Source: Leifsonia aquatica (lineage in GTDB: Bacteria > Actinomycetota > Actinomycetes > Actinomycetales > Microbacteriaceae). Taken from it: a stretch of 64,000 nt of DNA. Below, one piece after another: positions 8,809 to 18,400 of the stretch. Every line of letters starts with the position of its first letter. The stretch's first letter is position 1. The stretch lies in contig NZ_JACHVP010000001.1 of the NCBI RefSeq assembly GCF_014190775.1, positions 62,001-126,000 on the forward strand. Reading direction: 5' to 3'. The notes beneath the pieces were generated by a model. The model saw only the letters and a program-made list of their open reading frames with translations. It was not told where the DNA came from and did not search any database. Both the position numbers and the translations under genes were made by a program.

Positions 8809-9720
8809 GTGACCGGAAACCAGGACGTCTCCCCGGAGTTCGCCGCCGCGACCACCACCGCCGAGTTCGTGGAGATCAACGGCAACCGCCTCGCCGTGGA
8901 GGTGCTCGGCCCGGAGGGCGCGCCAGTGATCATCACGCACCACGGGGCGCCCGGACTCGGCTCGCGGGCCGAGCCGCGCGCCAGCTTCGGCCGCCTCGCC
9001 GACGAGTACCGCGTGGTCGTCTTCGACGCACGCGGGTCGGGCGAGAGCGAAGGCGCGGGGGAGTTCAGCCACGAGCAGTGGGCGGCCGACATCGACGGCC
9101 TCCGCGAGTGGATCGGCGCCGAGCAGATCATCATGGCCGGCGGCTCCTACGGCGGCTTCATGTCGATGGAGTACGCCATCCGGTACCCGGACCGCGTGCG
9201 GGCCCTCGTCCTGCGCGACACCGCGCCGGACAACACCCACTCGGAGCTGTCCCGCGCCAACGCGCTCGCCTCCGACCGCGTCACCGTCGACATGGAGAAG
9301 TTCGACCGCATCGACGAGGGCCGGGTGCGCGACGACGCCGACCTGCGCGACTGCTGGCGCGAGATCCTCCCGCTCTACGACTTCGTCTACGACCCTGCGG
9401 CGGTCGAGCGCAAGGTCGAGGCGACCCCGTACCGCTACGAGGCGCACAACTACGCGTTCTCCCACAACCTGCCGAACTATGATCTGAAGGGGGCTCTCCC
9501 CGGGATCAGCGCTCCGACCCTGGTCACGGTGGGCCGCACGGACTGGATCACCCCGGTCTCGTGCAGCGAGACGATCGTCTCGCTCATCCCGGACGCGCGG
9601 CTGGCGATCTTCGAGAAATCGGGGCATTCGCCGCAGATCGAGGAGGCGGAGGAATGGACGGCCACCGTACGCGGCTTCCTGCACCAGGTCGCGCCGCCCC
9701 GGTCGGGCACGGACGCGTGA
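8809..9720 (+). CDS. Alpha/beta-fold hydrolase, proline-iminopeptidase-like
   Basis: A 303-aa cytoplasmic alpha/beta hydrolase with a visible triad: nucleophile S113 in the elbow GGSYGG, D245 in VGRTDWITP and H273 in KSGHSPQ. The oxyanion segment is HHGAPGLGSR near residue 45. Size and the FDARGSGESEG motif resemble proline iminopeptidases and related peptide or ester hydrolases. The GTG at 8809 has AAAGGA upstream, and the gene ends in a GTGA overlap with the Lrp regulator. With the M19 and M24 enzymes it gives this operon three different hydrolases behind one importer, which suggests stepwise breakdown of one imported compound. Confidence 0.85.
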   Translation: MTGNQDVSPEFAAATTTAEFVEINGNRLAVEVLGPEGAPVIITHHGAPGLGSRAEPRASFGRLADEYRVVVFDARGSGESEGAGEFSHEQWAADIDGLREWIGAEQIIMAGGSYGGFMSMEYAIRYPDRVRALVLRDTAPDNTHSELSRANALASDRVTVDMEKFDRIDEGRVRDDADLRDCWREILPLYDFVYDPAAVERKVEATPYRYEAHNYAFSHNLPNYDLKGALPGISAPTLVTVGRTDWITPVSCSETIVSLIPDARLAIFEKSGHSPQIEEAEEWTATVRGFLHQVAPPRSGTDA

Positions 9721-10736
9721 AGGCGCTCGACACCCTCGACGAACTCGACCGCAAGATCATCGTCGCCCTGCAGCACGACGGGCGCGCCAGCTGGACCGCG
9801 ATCGCCGACATGGTCGGCAGCTCGACCGCGACGGTCGCGCGCCGAGGTCAGCAGCTGGTCGCCGACGGCGTCGTGCGCATCGCGATCGTCCCCGCGCTCG
9901 GCAGCTCGGGGCAGGTGGACTCCTTCCTCGTGCGCCTGAACTGCCGGCCGGGCACGCAGCTGGAGGTGGCGGCCGCGCTCGTGGCGCACGAGGACGTCCG
10001 CTTCCTCACCCTCGTGACCGGCCAGTACGACATCATGGCCGAGGTCGTCGTGACGGGAGGAGCTGCGCACTATCCGAAGCTCATCCAGTCGCTGCAGTCG
10101 ATCGCGGGCATCAAGCGCTGGCGCAGCGACATCATCATGCACGTCTACAAGGTGCGGCACGACTGGAGCAGGCAGCTCTACGCCGAGACCATGAAGCTGC
10201 CCGCCGAGTCGGAGAAGACGTCGCTGATCGACCCGGAGTACTGCGAGCCGGCGCACTTCGACGACGCCGACCGCCGGATCCTGACCGAGCTGCGCGAGGA
10301 CGGCCGGGTGACGTTCCAGTCGATCGGCGACAAGACCGGCATGAACGAATCGAGCGTGCGCCGCCGCTTCGACCGCCTGCGCGCGAAGGGCTGCGTCGAC
10401 ATCCTGACCCTCGTCCCGGCCGCCGCGCTCGGGATGGGCGCCGAGACGCTGCTGCTGGTCCGTGTCGCCCCGGCGCGGCTGGAGGCGGTGGCGAACGCGC
10501 TCTCGGAGTACCCGGCCGTGCGCTATCTCGCGGCGATCCTGGACGACAACTCGCTCTTCTGCGAGCTGATCACGCCGTCGGTCGCCGAGCTCAACGACTT
10601 CATCTCCCACACCCTGTCGGCGCTGGAGGGCGTCGAGGGCTGGACGGGGGCGATGGAGCTGCTCTACCTCAAGCGCGGTTTCGTGGAGACCCCGTGGTGG
10701 CGCACCCAGGTCGGAGTCGGCGCGCTCGAGGGCTAG
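9717..10736 (+). CDS. Double-module Lrp/AsnC-family transcription regulator
   Basis: At 339 aa it is about twice the usual Lrp length (150-170). Two complete modules are visible: HTH 1 (LDRKIIVALQHDGRASWTAI, near residues 9-45) with a RAM-like ligand domain to about 150, then HTH 2 (DDADRRILTELREDGRVTFQ, near 181-220) with a second RAM-like domain. Lrp proteins sense amino acids and control amino-acid and peptide metabolism. The GTG start overlaps the hydrolase stop (GTGA), placing it last in the peptide-use operon, which it probably controls through the 2697-2863 region. One chain may replace the usual homodimer. Confidence 0.9.
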   Translation: MKALDTLDELDRKIIVALQHDGRASWTAIADMVGSSTATVARRGQQLVADGVVRIAIVPALGSSGQVDSFLVRLNCRPGTQLEVAAALVAHEDVRFLTLVTGQYDIMAEVVVTGGAAHYPKLIQSLQSIAGIKRWRSDIIMHVYKVRHDWSRQLYAETMKLPAESEKTSLIDPEYCEPAHFDDADRRILTELREDGRVTFQSIGDKTGMNESSVRRRFDRLRAKGCVDILTLVPAAALGMGAETLLLVRVAPARLEAVANALSEYPAVRYLAAILDDNSLFCELITPSVAELNDFISHTLSALEGVEGWTGAMELLYLKRGFVETPWWRTQVGVGALEG

Positions 10737-10737
10737 C

Positions 10738-10807
10738 GCGACTGCGGCTCCCCGGGACGTTTGCGTGCCGTCGCGCGGCCGCATTCGTCCCGGGGAGCCG
10801 CAGTCGC
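10738..10807. repeat. 70-bp palindromic element, copy A, between convergent genes
   Basis: Arms of 22 bp (10738-10759 and 10786-10807) are perfectly complementary around a 26-base loop. The element begins and ends with GCGACTGCGG/CCGCAGTCGC. A homologous element of the same length lies in inverted orientation at 37816-37885. Sited between convergent stops, it probably acts as a bidirectional terminator, but the conserved loop suggests a REP-like repeat family. Confidence 0.9.
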
Positions 10808-10819
10808 TCCGCGAGCCGG

Positions 10820-12430
10820 TCAGCCGATCGACTCCACGTGGTTCCCGAACGACCGGACCAGGTACCCTCCTGCGAAGTTCCAGCGCTCACCCTTCTGCAG
10901 CGGGAGCGTCCAGAGGGTTGCGCCCGTCGCTCCGTCGTAGGCCGTGCCGGCGGCGGAGTCGAACGGGTTCACGTAGACGTTCCGCTCCCCGAAGGCGGCG
11001 AAATAGTCGTACGGGATGCCCACTGCCGGGAGGAGCTCTCCGGTCTCACGATCGAACGAGCACGAACGATCCTGTGGGAAACGCACGGTGATCGCGTCCC
11101 GAGAGGCGTCTTCGTAGGCGCTCGGGACGCCGAGGAAGTCGACCGGGTCGCATCCCGTCAGCGACGTCTCCCACACCGTGTCGCCCGTCAGCTGATCGGT
11201 CAGCCGGACGGACGAACGATCGACGATCACGAGCTTGTCCGTCTGCGGAAGGGTGAAGTACTGGTCCCCGGGCCGGGCGCCCGGCGTCGTGACGGGGACC
11301 AGGTACGAGCCGGCGGTCGCTGGGAGCGACCACAGCCGGTTGCCCTTGTCGTCCAGCGCGACCGTGCTCGACGAGCCGTCCGGCGCCTGCGCGCGCCAGA
11401 GCGTCACCACATCCAGATTCCGGTCGAAGTCGCTCACCCCGGTCACCTTCGTCAGCGTGCCCGTCTCGAGGTCGACCATCGCGACCGATCGGATGGCGGG
11501 ATCTCCGACCGTGTAGAGGACCGGGAGCGCATTGGGATCGCGCGTCCCCGAGGCGACGGACAGCTCGTCCGCGTCGACGCTGGTGCTCCATCGTGGATGG
11601 TCGGGGTCGCGCGGGTCGATGCGTGAGATGGTCCCTGCGTGCTCTGCTCGCGCCCGCATCGGGTCGGTGGCGACGATCAGGTCTCCGGACGGACCGGGGA
11701 CGGGCACACCGTACGTGAGCGAAGGATCGAACGTCGCGACCGTCTCGCCGGTGGTCAGGTCGATCACGTCGTGCGCGCCGTTCACATCGTCGGCCGTCGT
11801 GAGGAGAGCGCGCCCCGACGTTCCGAGCATGCGGAACTGCGTGCCCTGAGAGGCGTTCGCCGGGTCGGAGACGTACTCCCATGTCCGCTGCCAGATGACC
11901 TCGCCGTCCGTCGTGTCGACCAGCGTGAGTCCGATCTTCTCGTCACGGCTGCCATCGGCGCAGGGGCCGCCCTCATACTCCTTCGGACGCATCCCGGAGA
12001 GGAAGACCGCGAGCCCGTCGTTCAGGTCGTAGGCCTGCGGAGACATCCGGCATCCGTCGTCGAGCCCCGGGAGGTCGAGTGCCCACCGGGTGGCCGGGGC
12101 GAGGGTGTCCACGTCGTGCGGGACGACGACGCCCGACTTCACCTCGATGCGCGGAGCCGACGGCGTCGGCGTCGGCGTGGGCGTGGGCGTGATGCTCGGT
12201 GTCGGTGTCGTCGGAACAGGAGCAGGTGCAGGCGAACCGAAGTGCAGTGCGCCCGTGAGGGCGAGAGCGGCCGTGCCTCCGGCGAGGAGCACGGCGGCGC
12301 CGACGAGTCCGCCGACGAGGGCGAACCGTGTGCGCGAGGGACGCGCGGGAGCGGTGGCGACGGTCTCGTGGAGGATGTCGCGGAGGGCGGCGCTGCGCGC
12401 CGGGTCGAAGACGGGGCCGGTGGTGGTCAT
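10820..12430 (-). CDS. Membrane-anchored beta-propeller protein coupled to an ECF sigma factor (candidate anti-sigma factor)
   Basis: A 536-aa type II membrane protein: a short cytoplasmic N-terminus (RSAALRDILHETVATAP), one transmembrane helix near residues 36-60, a Pro/Thr-rich spacer with TPTPTPTPTP, then a large extracellular domain with repeated WALDL-, VIWQRTW- and ATLWTLPLQ-like strands that look like a PQQ-type beta-propeller. Its ATG (12430) overlaps the sigma-factor stop by 4 bases. By position and topology it could be an anti-sigma factor that senses the envelope, but no recognisable zinc-binding HxxxCxxC motif is present, so that role is inferred. The N-terminal cytoplasmic part is short for sigma binding. 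Confidence 0.65.
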   Translation of the reverse strand: MTTTGPVFDPARSAALRDILHETVATAPARPSRTRFALVGGLVGAAVLLAGGTAALALTGALHFGSPAPAPVPTTPTPSITPTPTPTPTPSAPRIEVKSGVVVPHDVDTLAPATRWALDLPGLDDGCRMSPQAYDLNDGLAVFLSGMRPKEYEGGPCADGSRDEKIGLTLVDTTDGEVIWQRTWEYVSDPANASQGTQFRMLGTSGRALLTTADDVNGAHDVIDLTTGETVATFDPSLTYGVPVPGPSGDLIVATDPMRARAEHAGTISRIDPRDPDHPRWSTSVDADELSVASGTRDPNALPVLYTVGDPAIRSVAMVDLETGTLTKVTGVSDFDRNLDVVTLWRAQAPDGSSSTVALDDKGNRLWSLPATAGSYLVPVTTPGARPGDQYFTLPQTDKLVIVDRSSVRLTDQLTGDTVWETSLTGCDPVDFLGVPSAYEDASRDAITVRFPQDRSCSFDRETGELLPAVGIPYDYFAAFGERNVYVNPFDSAAGTAYDGATGATLWTLPLQKGERWNFAGGYLVRSFGNHVESIG

Positions 12431-13020
12431 TCTGCACCTCCTTCGAAGGCGGGGTGGACCGTGTCGGGGATGAGCGCGAGGTCGCCGAGGCGGCGCTTGG
12501 CGCGGGAGAGCCGGGACTTGACCGTTCCGACCGGGACGCCGAGCGTCCGTGCGGCTTCGGCGAGTGGCAGCTCCTCCAGCACGCAGAGCGTGATCACGTT
12601 CTGGTCGGCCGTGGAGAGGCTGCTGAACGCATCCCGGACGCGACGGTCGCGCTCCTGGTTGTCGAGACCGTCGGCGACGTCGTCGGCGTGGTCGGGCTGG
12701 TGCGCCGGTTCGGGCATGCGGGCGAGCGCCTCGCGGTGGCGGCGCTTGCTTCGTTCGAGGTTGTGGACCGTGTTGTTCGCCGTGACCAGCAGCCACGCGA
12801 TGATCGACCCGTCCACGACGCGCACGGCGTCGCGTCGGCGCCAGGCCTCCAGGAAGACCATGGCGGTGACGTCCTCGGCGTCGTGCGGCTGCCGCACGAG
12901 GCGCAGCGCGTGGCCGAAGACGCGGTCGCGATGCGCGTCGAAGAGCGACGTGAACGCGTCCGGATCCCCGTCCCGCGCCCGGGACCAGGCGTCGGCCTCG
13001 TCCGTTCCAGCGTTGTTCAT
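12427..13020 (-). CDS. ECF-type RNA polymerase sigma factor
   Basis: A 197-aa sigma-70 family protein. Region 2 is visible as FTSLFDAHRDRVFGHALRLV with QPHDAEDVTAMVFLEAWRRR (residues about 20-60). Region 4 is visible as FSSLSTADQNVITLCVLEEL followed by the helix-turn-helix LAEAARTLGVPVGTVKSRLS (residues about 130-175). It is the first gene of a two-gene unit with the membrane protein at 10820-12430. A GGAACC-type -35 lies just upstream, so positive autoregulation is likely. The regulon cannot be identified from this window. Confidence 0.94.
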   Translation of the reverse strand: MNNAGTDEADAWSRARDGDPDAFTSLFDAHRDRVFGHALRLVRQPHDAEDVTAMVFLEAWRRRDAVRVVDGSIIAWLLVTANNTVHNLERSKRRHREALARMPEPAHQPDHADDVADGLDNQERDRRVRDAFSSLSTADQNVITLCVLEELPLAEAARTLGVPVGTVKSRLSRAKRRLGDLALIPDTVHPAFEGGAE

Positions 13021-13026
13021 ATCCCT

Positions 13027-13053
13027 TAGTGTCCGATCGGCGGAAAAGGTTCC
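13027..13053 (-). promoter_or_regulatory. ECF-type candidate promoter of the sigma-factor gene
   Basis: On the minus strand GGAACC (13053-13048) is followed after about 15 bases by ACACTA (13032-13027), and the ATG is at 13020. GGAAC is the common ECF -35 core. The short distance to the ATG suggests a leaderless or nearly leaderless transcript made by the sigma factor itself. Confidence 0.45.
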
Positions 13054-13081
13054 ATCCGAGTGTCCGGACCCCGGGATCAGG

Positions 13082-14137
13082 CTAGGCCAGCAGCTGCTCC
13101 AGCACGAGCGAGCGCGGTGTCGGGAGGCCGCCGACGGTCGACCGGCCGGTCACGAGGGTGCACTCGACCGAGGGGACGACGCTGGAGGCGTCCTGGTCGT
13201 CGTCGAGCTGCGCGACCAGCCACTCCACGGCGCGCGAGCCGACGGCGGCGAGCTGGGGGTCGATGGAGGTGAGGAAGAGTTCGCGCTCGCCCGCCTGGCC
13301 CGCCGTGTTGTCGAATCCGACGATGGCGACGTCGTCGGGGACGCGCCTCCCGGACGCCTGCAGCTCGGCGGCCAGGCCGACGGCGATGGCATCGTTTCCG
13401 GCGAAGATGCCGTCGAACCCCGCACCGGAGTCGATGAGGCGACGGGCCGAGTAGAAACCGGATTCCCGGGAGAAGGTCCCGTGGATCGGCTCGTGCGCGG
13501 GCTGCAGGCCGTGCGCTGCGAGTGCGGACGCGAACCCGCGCGCGCGACCGGCGACGGTGGCGAGCTCGGCCTCCGCGCTGACGTGGACCAGGCGCGTACG
13601 GCCGAGTCCGATGAGGTGCTCGGCGGCGAGCCTGCCCGCCTGTTCGTCGTCGGGCAGGAAGACCGCGTCGGCGGGGTCGCTCGACTTGCCGAAGGCGTAC
13701 GCGACCGGGCCGGCGAACTCCTGCGAGATCGATTGGCTGACGCCGTCGGCGCCGTCGCCGATCACGACGATGCCGTCGACCTGACGCGCCTGCAGCTCGC
13801 GGAAGTGGGAGTGCCGCAGGTCGACGCTGTGCGCGGCGTCGTACAGCACGCTCGCGAGGTTGAAGCGGCTGAGCGTGCGGTTCGTGCCCACCAGGACGGG
13901 CATACAGAAGGCGCCGGACGCGTTCTCGGCCAGGATGCCGATGGTGCGGCTGCGTCCGGACGCGGTGGCGCGGGCGAGGGCGTTGGGGCGGTAGTCCAGG
14001 CGTTCGGCGGCGGCGAGCACGCGCTGACGGGTGGCGTCGGCGATCCGGCCGGAGTTGTTCATCACCTGGGACGCGGTCGCCAGCGAGACGCCGGCCGCCC
14101 GGGCGATGTCGACCAGTCTGACCGGTTTGGACTCCAC
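13082..14137 (-). CDS. LacI-family repressor of the glycan-use cluster
   Basis: A 351-aa repressor. The N-terminal HTH reads VRLVDIARAAGVSLATASQV with the hinge-helix region LDYRPNALARATASG (residues about 6-62). The rest is the periplasmic-binding-like sugar sensor, including GIFAGNDAIAVG and the late segment VAIVGFDN. It diverges from the esterase gene at 14245. A 21-bp element with core AAAGCGCTTT lies 66 bp upstream of its start, and an identical copy lies in the GH92/binding-protein divergent region, so it likely represses both and itself. The inducer is probably a sugar released by the GH92 enzyme. Confidence 0.93.
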   Translation of the reverse strand: MESKPVRLVDIARAAGVSLATASQVMNNSGRIADATRQRVLAAAERLDYRPNALARATASGRSRTIGILAENASGAFCMPVLVGTNRTLSRFNLASVLYDAAHSVDLRHSHFRELQARQVDGIVVIGDGADGVSQSISQEFAGPVAYAFGKSSDPADAVFLPDDEQAGRLAAEHLIGLGRTRLVHVSAEAELATVAGRARGFASALAAHGLQPAHEPIHGTFSRESGFYSARRLIDSGAGFDGIFAGNDAIAVGLAAELQASGRRVPDDVAIVGFDNTAGQAGERELFLTSIDPQLAAVGSRAVEWLVAQLDDDQDASSVVPSVECTLVTGRSTVGGLPTPRSLVLEQLLA

Positions 14138-14202
14138 GGATCGGCCCCCTTTCCTGCACTGGATCTCAGCGCATCCTATCCAGGCGCGGGTCGCGCCACC
14201 AC

Positions 14203-14223
14203 TCGATGATAAAGCGCTTTGGC
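14203..14223. promoter_or_regulatory. LacI-type operator, copy 1
   Basis: The element runs from TCGATGAT through the 10-bp palindrome AAAGCGCTTT (14211-14220) to GGC. All 21 bases recur at 18752-18772. It lies between the LacI gene and the esterase gene, just upstream of the -10 TAGAGT, where binding would block both promoters. Confidence 0.85.
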
Positions 14224-14232
14224 GAATTCTTG

Positions 14233-14238
14233 TAGAGT
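14233..14238 (+). promoter_or_regulatory. -10 box TAGAGT for a probably leaderless mRNA
   Basis: TAGAGT ends 6 bases before the ATG at 14245, so transcription should start at or next to the A of the start codon. No Shine-Dalgarno sequence precedes the ATG. The operator at 14203-14223 covers the -35 position. Confidence 0.6.
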
Positions 14239-14244
14239 GACCGC

Positions 14245-15417
14245 ATGGTCGATGGATTCGTGGCGCCCGGGTGGCGCGAAGTGCGGGATGCGTTCGCCGA
14301 GGCGATCGGGAGCGAGCCGGATGAGGGCGGGAGCCTGAGCATCCGCCACCACGGCGAGGTCGTCGTCGACCTCTGGGGCGGTGCCGACCCGCTGTCGGGA
14401 TCCCGTTGGCAGCGCGACACCGTCACGCTCGGCTTCTCCATCACCAAGGGTGCGGCGACCGTGTGCCTCCTGCAGCTGGTCGACCGCGGGCTCGTCGGCC
14501 TCGACGACCGCGTCGCCCAGCACTGGCCTGAGTTCGGCGCAGCCGGCAAGGAGGCGCTGACCGTCCGGGATGTGCTCACCCACCGCGTCGGCCTCCCGTA
14601 CATCGATCTCGAACCGATCACGCGCGCGACCGACTGGGATGCCGTCACCTCCGCCCTCGCCGCGCAGCCGAGTCAGTACGCGCCGCGCGAGTGGGTGGTC
14701 TACCACGCGCTCAGCTTCGGCTTCCTCGTGGGGGAGATCGTCCGCCGGGTCACCGGCATGCCGGTCGGGGAATACTTCGCGAAGCATGTCGCGGATCCGC
14801 TCGGGGTCGACTTCTGGATCGGCCAGCCCGCGTCGGCCGACGAGCATTACCTGCCGAGTCTCACGCGTCTGGTGGAGGCGCCGCCCCGGCCGCCGGAGCC
14901 CGCCAGCGACGTGTGCGAGGCCGCGTGGCGGTCCGCCGCCCAGCTGCCGCCGATCTTCGCCCGCGTCGACGACCGGATGGGCACCGAGCCGTTCAACCAG
15001 CCCGAGTTCCGGCGAGCGGTCATCCCGGCGGGGAACGGCGTCACGAACGGGCGCGGCCTCGCGGCCATGTACGCCGCGTGCATCGGAGAGGTGGAGGGAG
15101 TGCGCCTGCTGTCGGACGGCATCGTGCGCGAGGCGTCCGAGAACCAGGCCGCCGACGCGTTGCTGCCCGACTGCACGGGAGGGACACCCCTCCCCGCGGC
15201 CTGGGGCCTCGGTTTCGAGATCAGCAACCCGCTCAACCCGATGATCGGGCTGGGCTCGTTCGGGCACTCGGGCATGGGAGGCCGCCTCGGCTTCGCGCAT
15301 CCCGATACCGGAGTCGCGTTCGGGTTCGTGAGCCAGCGGATGCTCTATCCCGAGGGCGGCCTCGACCCGCGCTGGATCCCGATCCTCGCGGCCGTCAAGG
15401 ACGTCGTCGGCCTCTGA
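14245..15417 (+). CDS. Serine hydrolase of the beta-lactamase/EstB esterase fold
   Basis: A 390-aa protein with the S-x-x-K motif S65-I-T-K68, Tyr153 in the VYHALSFGFLVGE segment that stands for the class-C YxN loop, and HSGMGG late in the chain in place of KTG. This set fits the EstB/esterase branch of the family rather than true beta-lactamases. There is no signal peptide, so it should be cytoplasmic. It is under the same LacI operator as the mannosidase cluster, so removing acyl groups from imported glycan fragments is a reasonable guess. Confidence 0.85.
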   Translation: MVDGFVAPGWREVRDAFAEAIGSEPDEGGSLSIRHHGEVVVDLWGGADPLSGSRWQRDTVTLGFSITKGAATVCLLQLVDRGLVGLDDRVAQHWPEFGAAGKEALTVRDVLTHRVGLPYIDLEPITRATDWDAVTSALAAQPSQYAPREWVVYHALSFGFLVGEIVRRVTGMPVGEYFAKHVADPLGVDFWIGQPASADEHYLPSLTRLVEAPPRPPEPASDVCEAAWRSAAQLPPIFARVDDRMGTEPFNQPEFRRAVIPAGNGVTNGRGLAAMYAACIGEVEGVRLLSDGIVREASENQAADALLPDCTGGTPLPAAWGLGFEISNPLNPMIGLGSFGHSGMGGRLGFAHPDTGVAFGFVSQRMLYPEGGLDPRWIPILAAVKDVVGL

Positions 15418-15424
15418 GCCCGCC

Positions 15425-15485
15425 GCGACATTCGGCACGAATGTCGCGAAAGCCGCCGTCATTCACGACATTCGGCACGAATGTC
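15425..15485. repeat. Tandem palindromes with ATTCG arms between convergent genes
   Basis: Two copies of CGACATTCG-GCA-CGAATGTC lie at 15425-15447 and 15466-15485, separated by 18 bases. Each forms a 9-10 bp hairpin with a 3-base loop. They fill the whole 66-bp gap between the esterase stop and the GH92 stop (the last two bases overlap the GH92 stop), so they are probably bidirectional terminators. Confidence 0.8.
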
Positions 15486-18400
15486 AGGCGGGGGCGAGGA
15501 GCTCCACCTGGTCGAGGGGGAGTGGCGTGAGTGCCGTCAGCCGCCACCAGCGGGCAGGAACGGCCGCCGCGGGCCGCCCGGCGAGGGTGAAGACGCGCAG
15601 CTGGTGCTCCCAGACGGACTCCTCTGCGCGTTCGTCGGCCGTGCTCCAGTCCGTGCCGTCGGTGGAGCTCTCGAGCCGCCAGGCGTAGCGCCCCGGCTCC
15701 GCGAGCGTGAGCGTCGCGAGCTCGGGGACGGCGGCCTCCCGCAGCTCCCAGGTCACGGAGGATCCGGTCGCCAGCGCGGCGGTCGTCGCTCCGAGGTCGT
15801 CGGTGAGGGCGGCGGCATCCGGAGCAGCACCGGGCGCGAGCCGCGCCCCCCGCAGCGCGTCGTCCAGCAGCGGGAGGTCGAGGTCGCTCAGCGACGCCGG
15901 CCGCGCCTCCGGCGACGCACCCCAGGCCGAGGGCTCCGGGCCCATCGTGAAGACCAGGCGCGCATCCCGAGCGATCCGCGCGTGCGGGATCGCCAGCGAC
16001 TCCCACGGCTCGCCGTCGAGGGTCAGGGACTGCACGTAGACGTTCTCGGGGGACTGGTTCTCCGCAACGAGCTCGAGCGTGCCCGCACCCGGGATGTCGA
16101 CGGTCAGTCGCGGGAACAGCGGCGACCCGACGACGTACTCGCCGGAGCCGGGGGCGAGGGGATAGAGGCCCATCGCCGAGAAGAGCCACCAAGCCGACAT
16201 CTCGCCGTTGTCCTCGTCGCCGGGGTAGCCCTGGCCGATCTCCGAGCCGGTGAAGAGCCGGGCGAGCGACTCCCTGACCACGGACTGCAGCCGGTGCGGC
16301 GCCTCCGCGAAGGCGTACATGTACGGGATGTGGTGGGCCGGTTGGTTCGACAGCCCGAACATCCCCATGCGGATGTCTCGCGCCTCGGTCATCTCGTGGA
16401 TGACCGACGGGTACGTGCCGCGCAGCTCCTCCCGTGCCGTCTCGGGGGTCGAGAAGTAGGCGTCGAGCAGGCGGGCGAGACCCTGCGGCCCGCCGTGCAG
16501 GCGCGCGAGTCCGGCGCCGTCGTGCGGGGCGCTCACCGCCATGCCCCAAGCGTTCGTCTCGGTGTATCCGCCGCCCCACACCGCGGGGTCGAACGGCTCC
16601 TCCCAGCCGCCCTCGGGAGTGCGCGAGCGGAGGAAGCCGGTCGCCGGGTCGAAGAGCCTGCGGTAGGCGAGCGCCCGGGAATGGAAGTAGCGGGCCTCCG
16701 CGTCGAGCCGAGCGCGGCGCTCGCCGCCCGCGGGGGCCAGGCGGGCGAGCGTCATGGCCTGCACGTACAGCCCGAAGTCGTTGATCGCCCCCTCGACGGT
16801 CCAGGACAGTCCTTCGTCGAGATCGTTCGCGACATAGCCGCGGTACAGCGTGGAACGGAGGCCCTTGCGGCCGGTGAACCGGGTCGGCGGGTGCACGGTC
16901 GCGTTGCGCAGAGCGGCGTCGTACGCGGTCGCCGCGTCGAAGCCTGCAGCGTGCTTCGTCACGGCGTCCGCCGAGATCACGTCGAAACTGGTGCCGACCA
17001 TGGCATCGAGATAACCGGGAGCGCTCCACCGCGCGGTCCAGCCACCGTCGCGGTAGTGCTGGAGGAATCCGTCGAGCAGGTCGCCGACGCGGTCGGGTGC
17101 GAACAGCAGGTAGCCCGGCCAGGAGGTGCGATAGGTGTCCCAGAACCCGTTGTTGGCGTACATGCGGCCGGGACGAACGGCGGACCGGCTGCGCTCGGGG
17201 CCGTCCTCGTCGGCGGCGTCGATGAACGGGCTCGCGTAGCGGTCGTCCAGCCCCACCCCCTCCGTGAGCGCGGTCGGGTAGAGGAAGAGCCGGTAGAGGT
17301 TGGAGTACAGGGTGACGAGCTGGTCGTCGGTCGCCCCCTCGACGCGCACACGGGTGAGGAGCGCGTTCCAGGCGCGCTTGGCGGAGGTGGCGACGTCATC
17401 GAGGCTGCGCGAGGGCGGCAGTTCGGACTCCCGGGCGGAGCGGGCCTCCTCGGCTCCGATCCACGAGGTGCCGACGCGCACGGTGACCACGCCGTCCGCG
17501 TCGGGACGCACGCGCAGCACGGCGCGATCGGGTGCGCCGTCGATGCCGGGCACCACGACGGCCTCCTCGACGCGCCCCTCCACCACCGCGTCGACGTACA
17601 ACCGCGGCAGCCGCCCGGTGTGCGGACCGTGACTGTCGACGTAGCCGCGGACGGCCTGCGGTGCGGCGGGGTCGAGCACGTAGGCGCCGCCGGCGAGACG
17701 GTCGAGCACCAGCCGTGCCTCGCCGGTGCCGGCGCCCAGGTCGAAGCGGAAGATCGCCCCGTGATCGGTCGCGGCCACCTCGGCCGCGGTGCCGTCGGCG
17801 AGCCGCACGCCGTAGCGGTGCGGCCGCGCGCTCTCGTCGTCGTGGTCGAACACGGCGCCGGCCGGATCGGGCTCGCCCGGCCCGCGGGACGCAGAGACGA
17901 GCAGGACTCCGCGGTCGCCGATCCAGAGGCTCGGCGTGTGCGAGATGGCGAGGCCGCGCAGCCGCGGCCGTCTCCCCTGCGGGGAGTGCTGGTTCCACGT
18001 GTAGTTCCAGTGGAGGTTCGCCGTGTCGGTCATCGGCGTCACGAGGGTGAAGCCGTGCGGGAGGCCGGCGAACGGCATGGTGTTGCCGCGGGAGGCCGTC
18101 GGGGAGGACTGCGTGCCGCGCGTGGTGACCACGAGGTCGGCGGGGGAGGCGTCCGCGGGAAGTCGCCGTGCGGGCCCGATCGCGGCGCCGTCGATCCAGG
18201 CGCTGAGCTCGTCGGAGGTGGGTCCGGCCGGCGCCGGAGCATCGACCGCGATCTCGACCGCGACGACGCGGCGTCCGGCGTGTGCGGCGAGCGGCACACG
18301 GCGGAGGTTCCACTGGTCCGGCGTGAGCGCGGCCCTCTCGAAGGACGCCCGCGCGGAGGCCGGGAGGCCGTGCTGGTCGGCGGGCGCCGTGTCGAGCAGG

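Noticed and set aside
14245-15417. Antibiotic-resistance beta-lactamase
   Set aside because: The motif set (SITK, YHAL, HSG) and absence of a signal peptide fit the EstB-like esterase branch, and it is controlled with the glycan genes.
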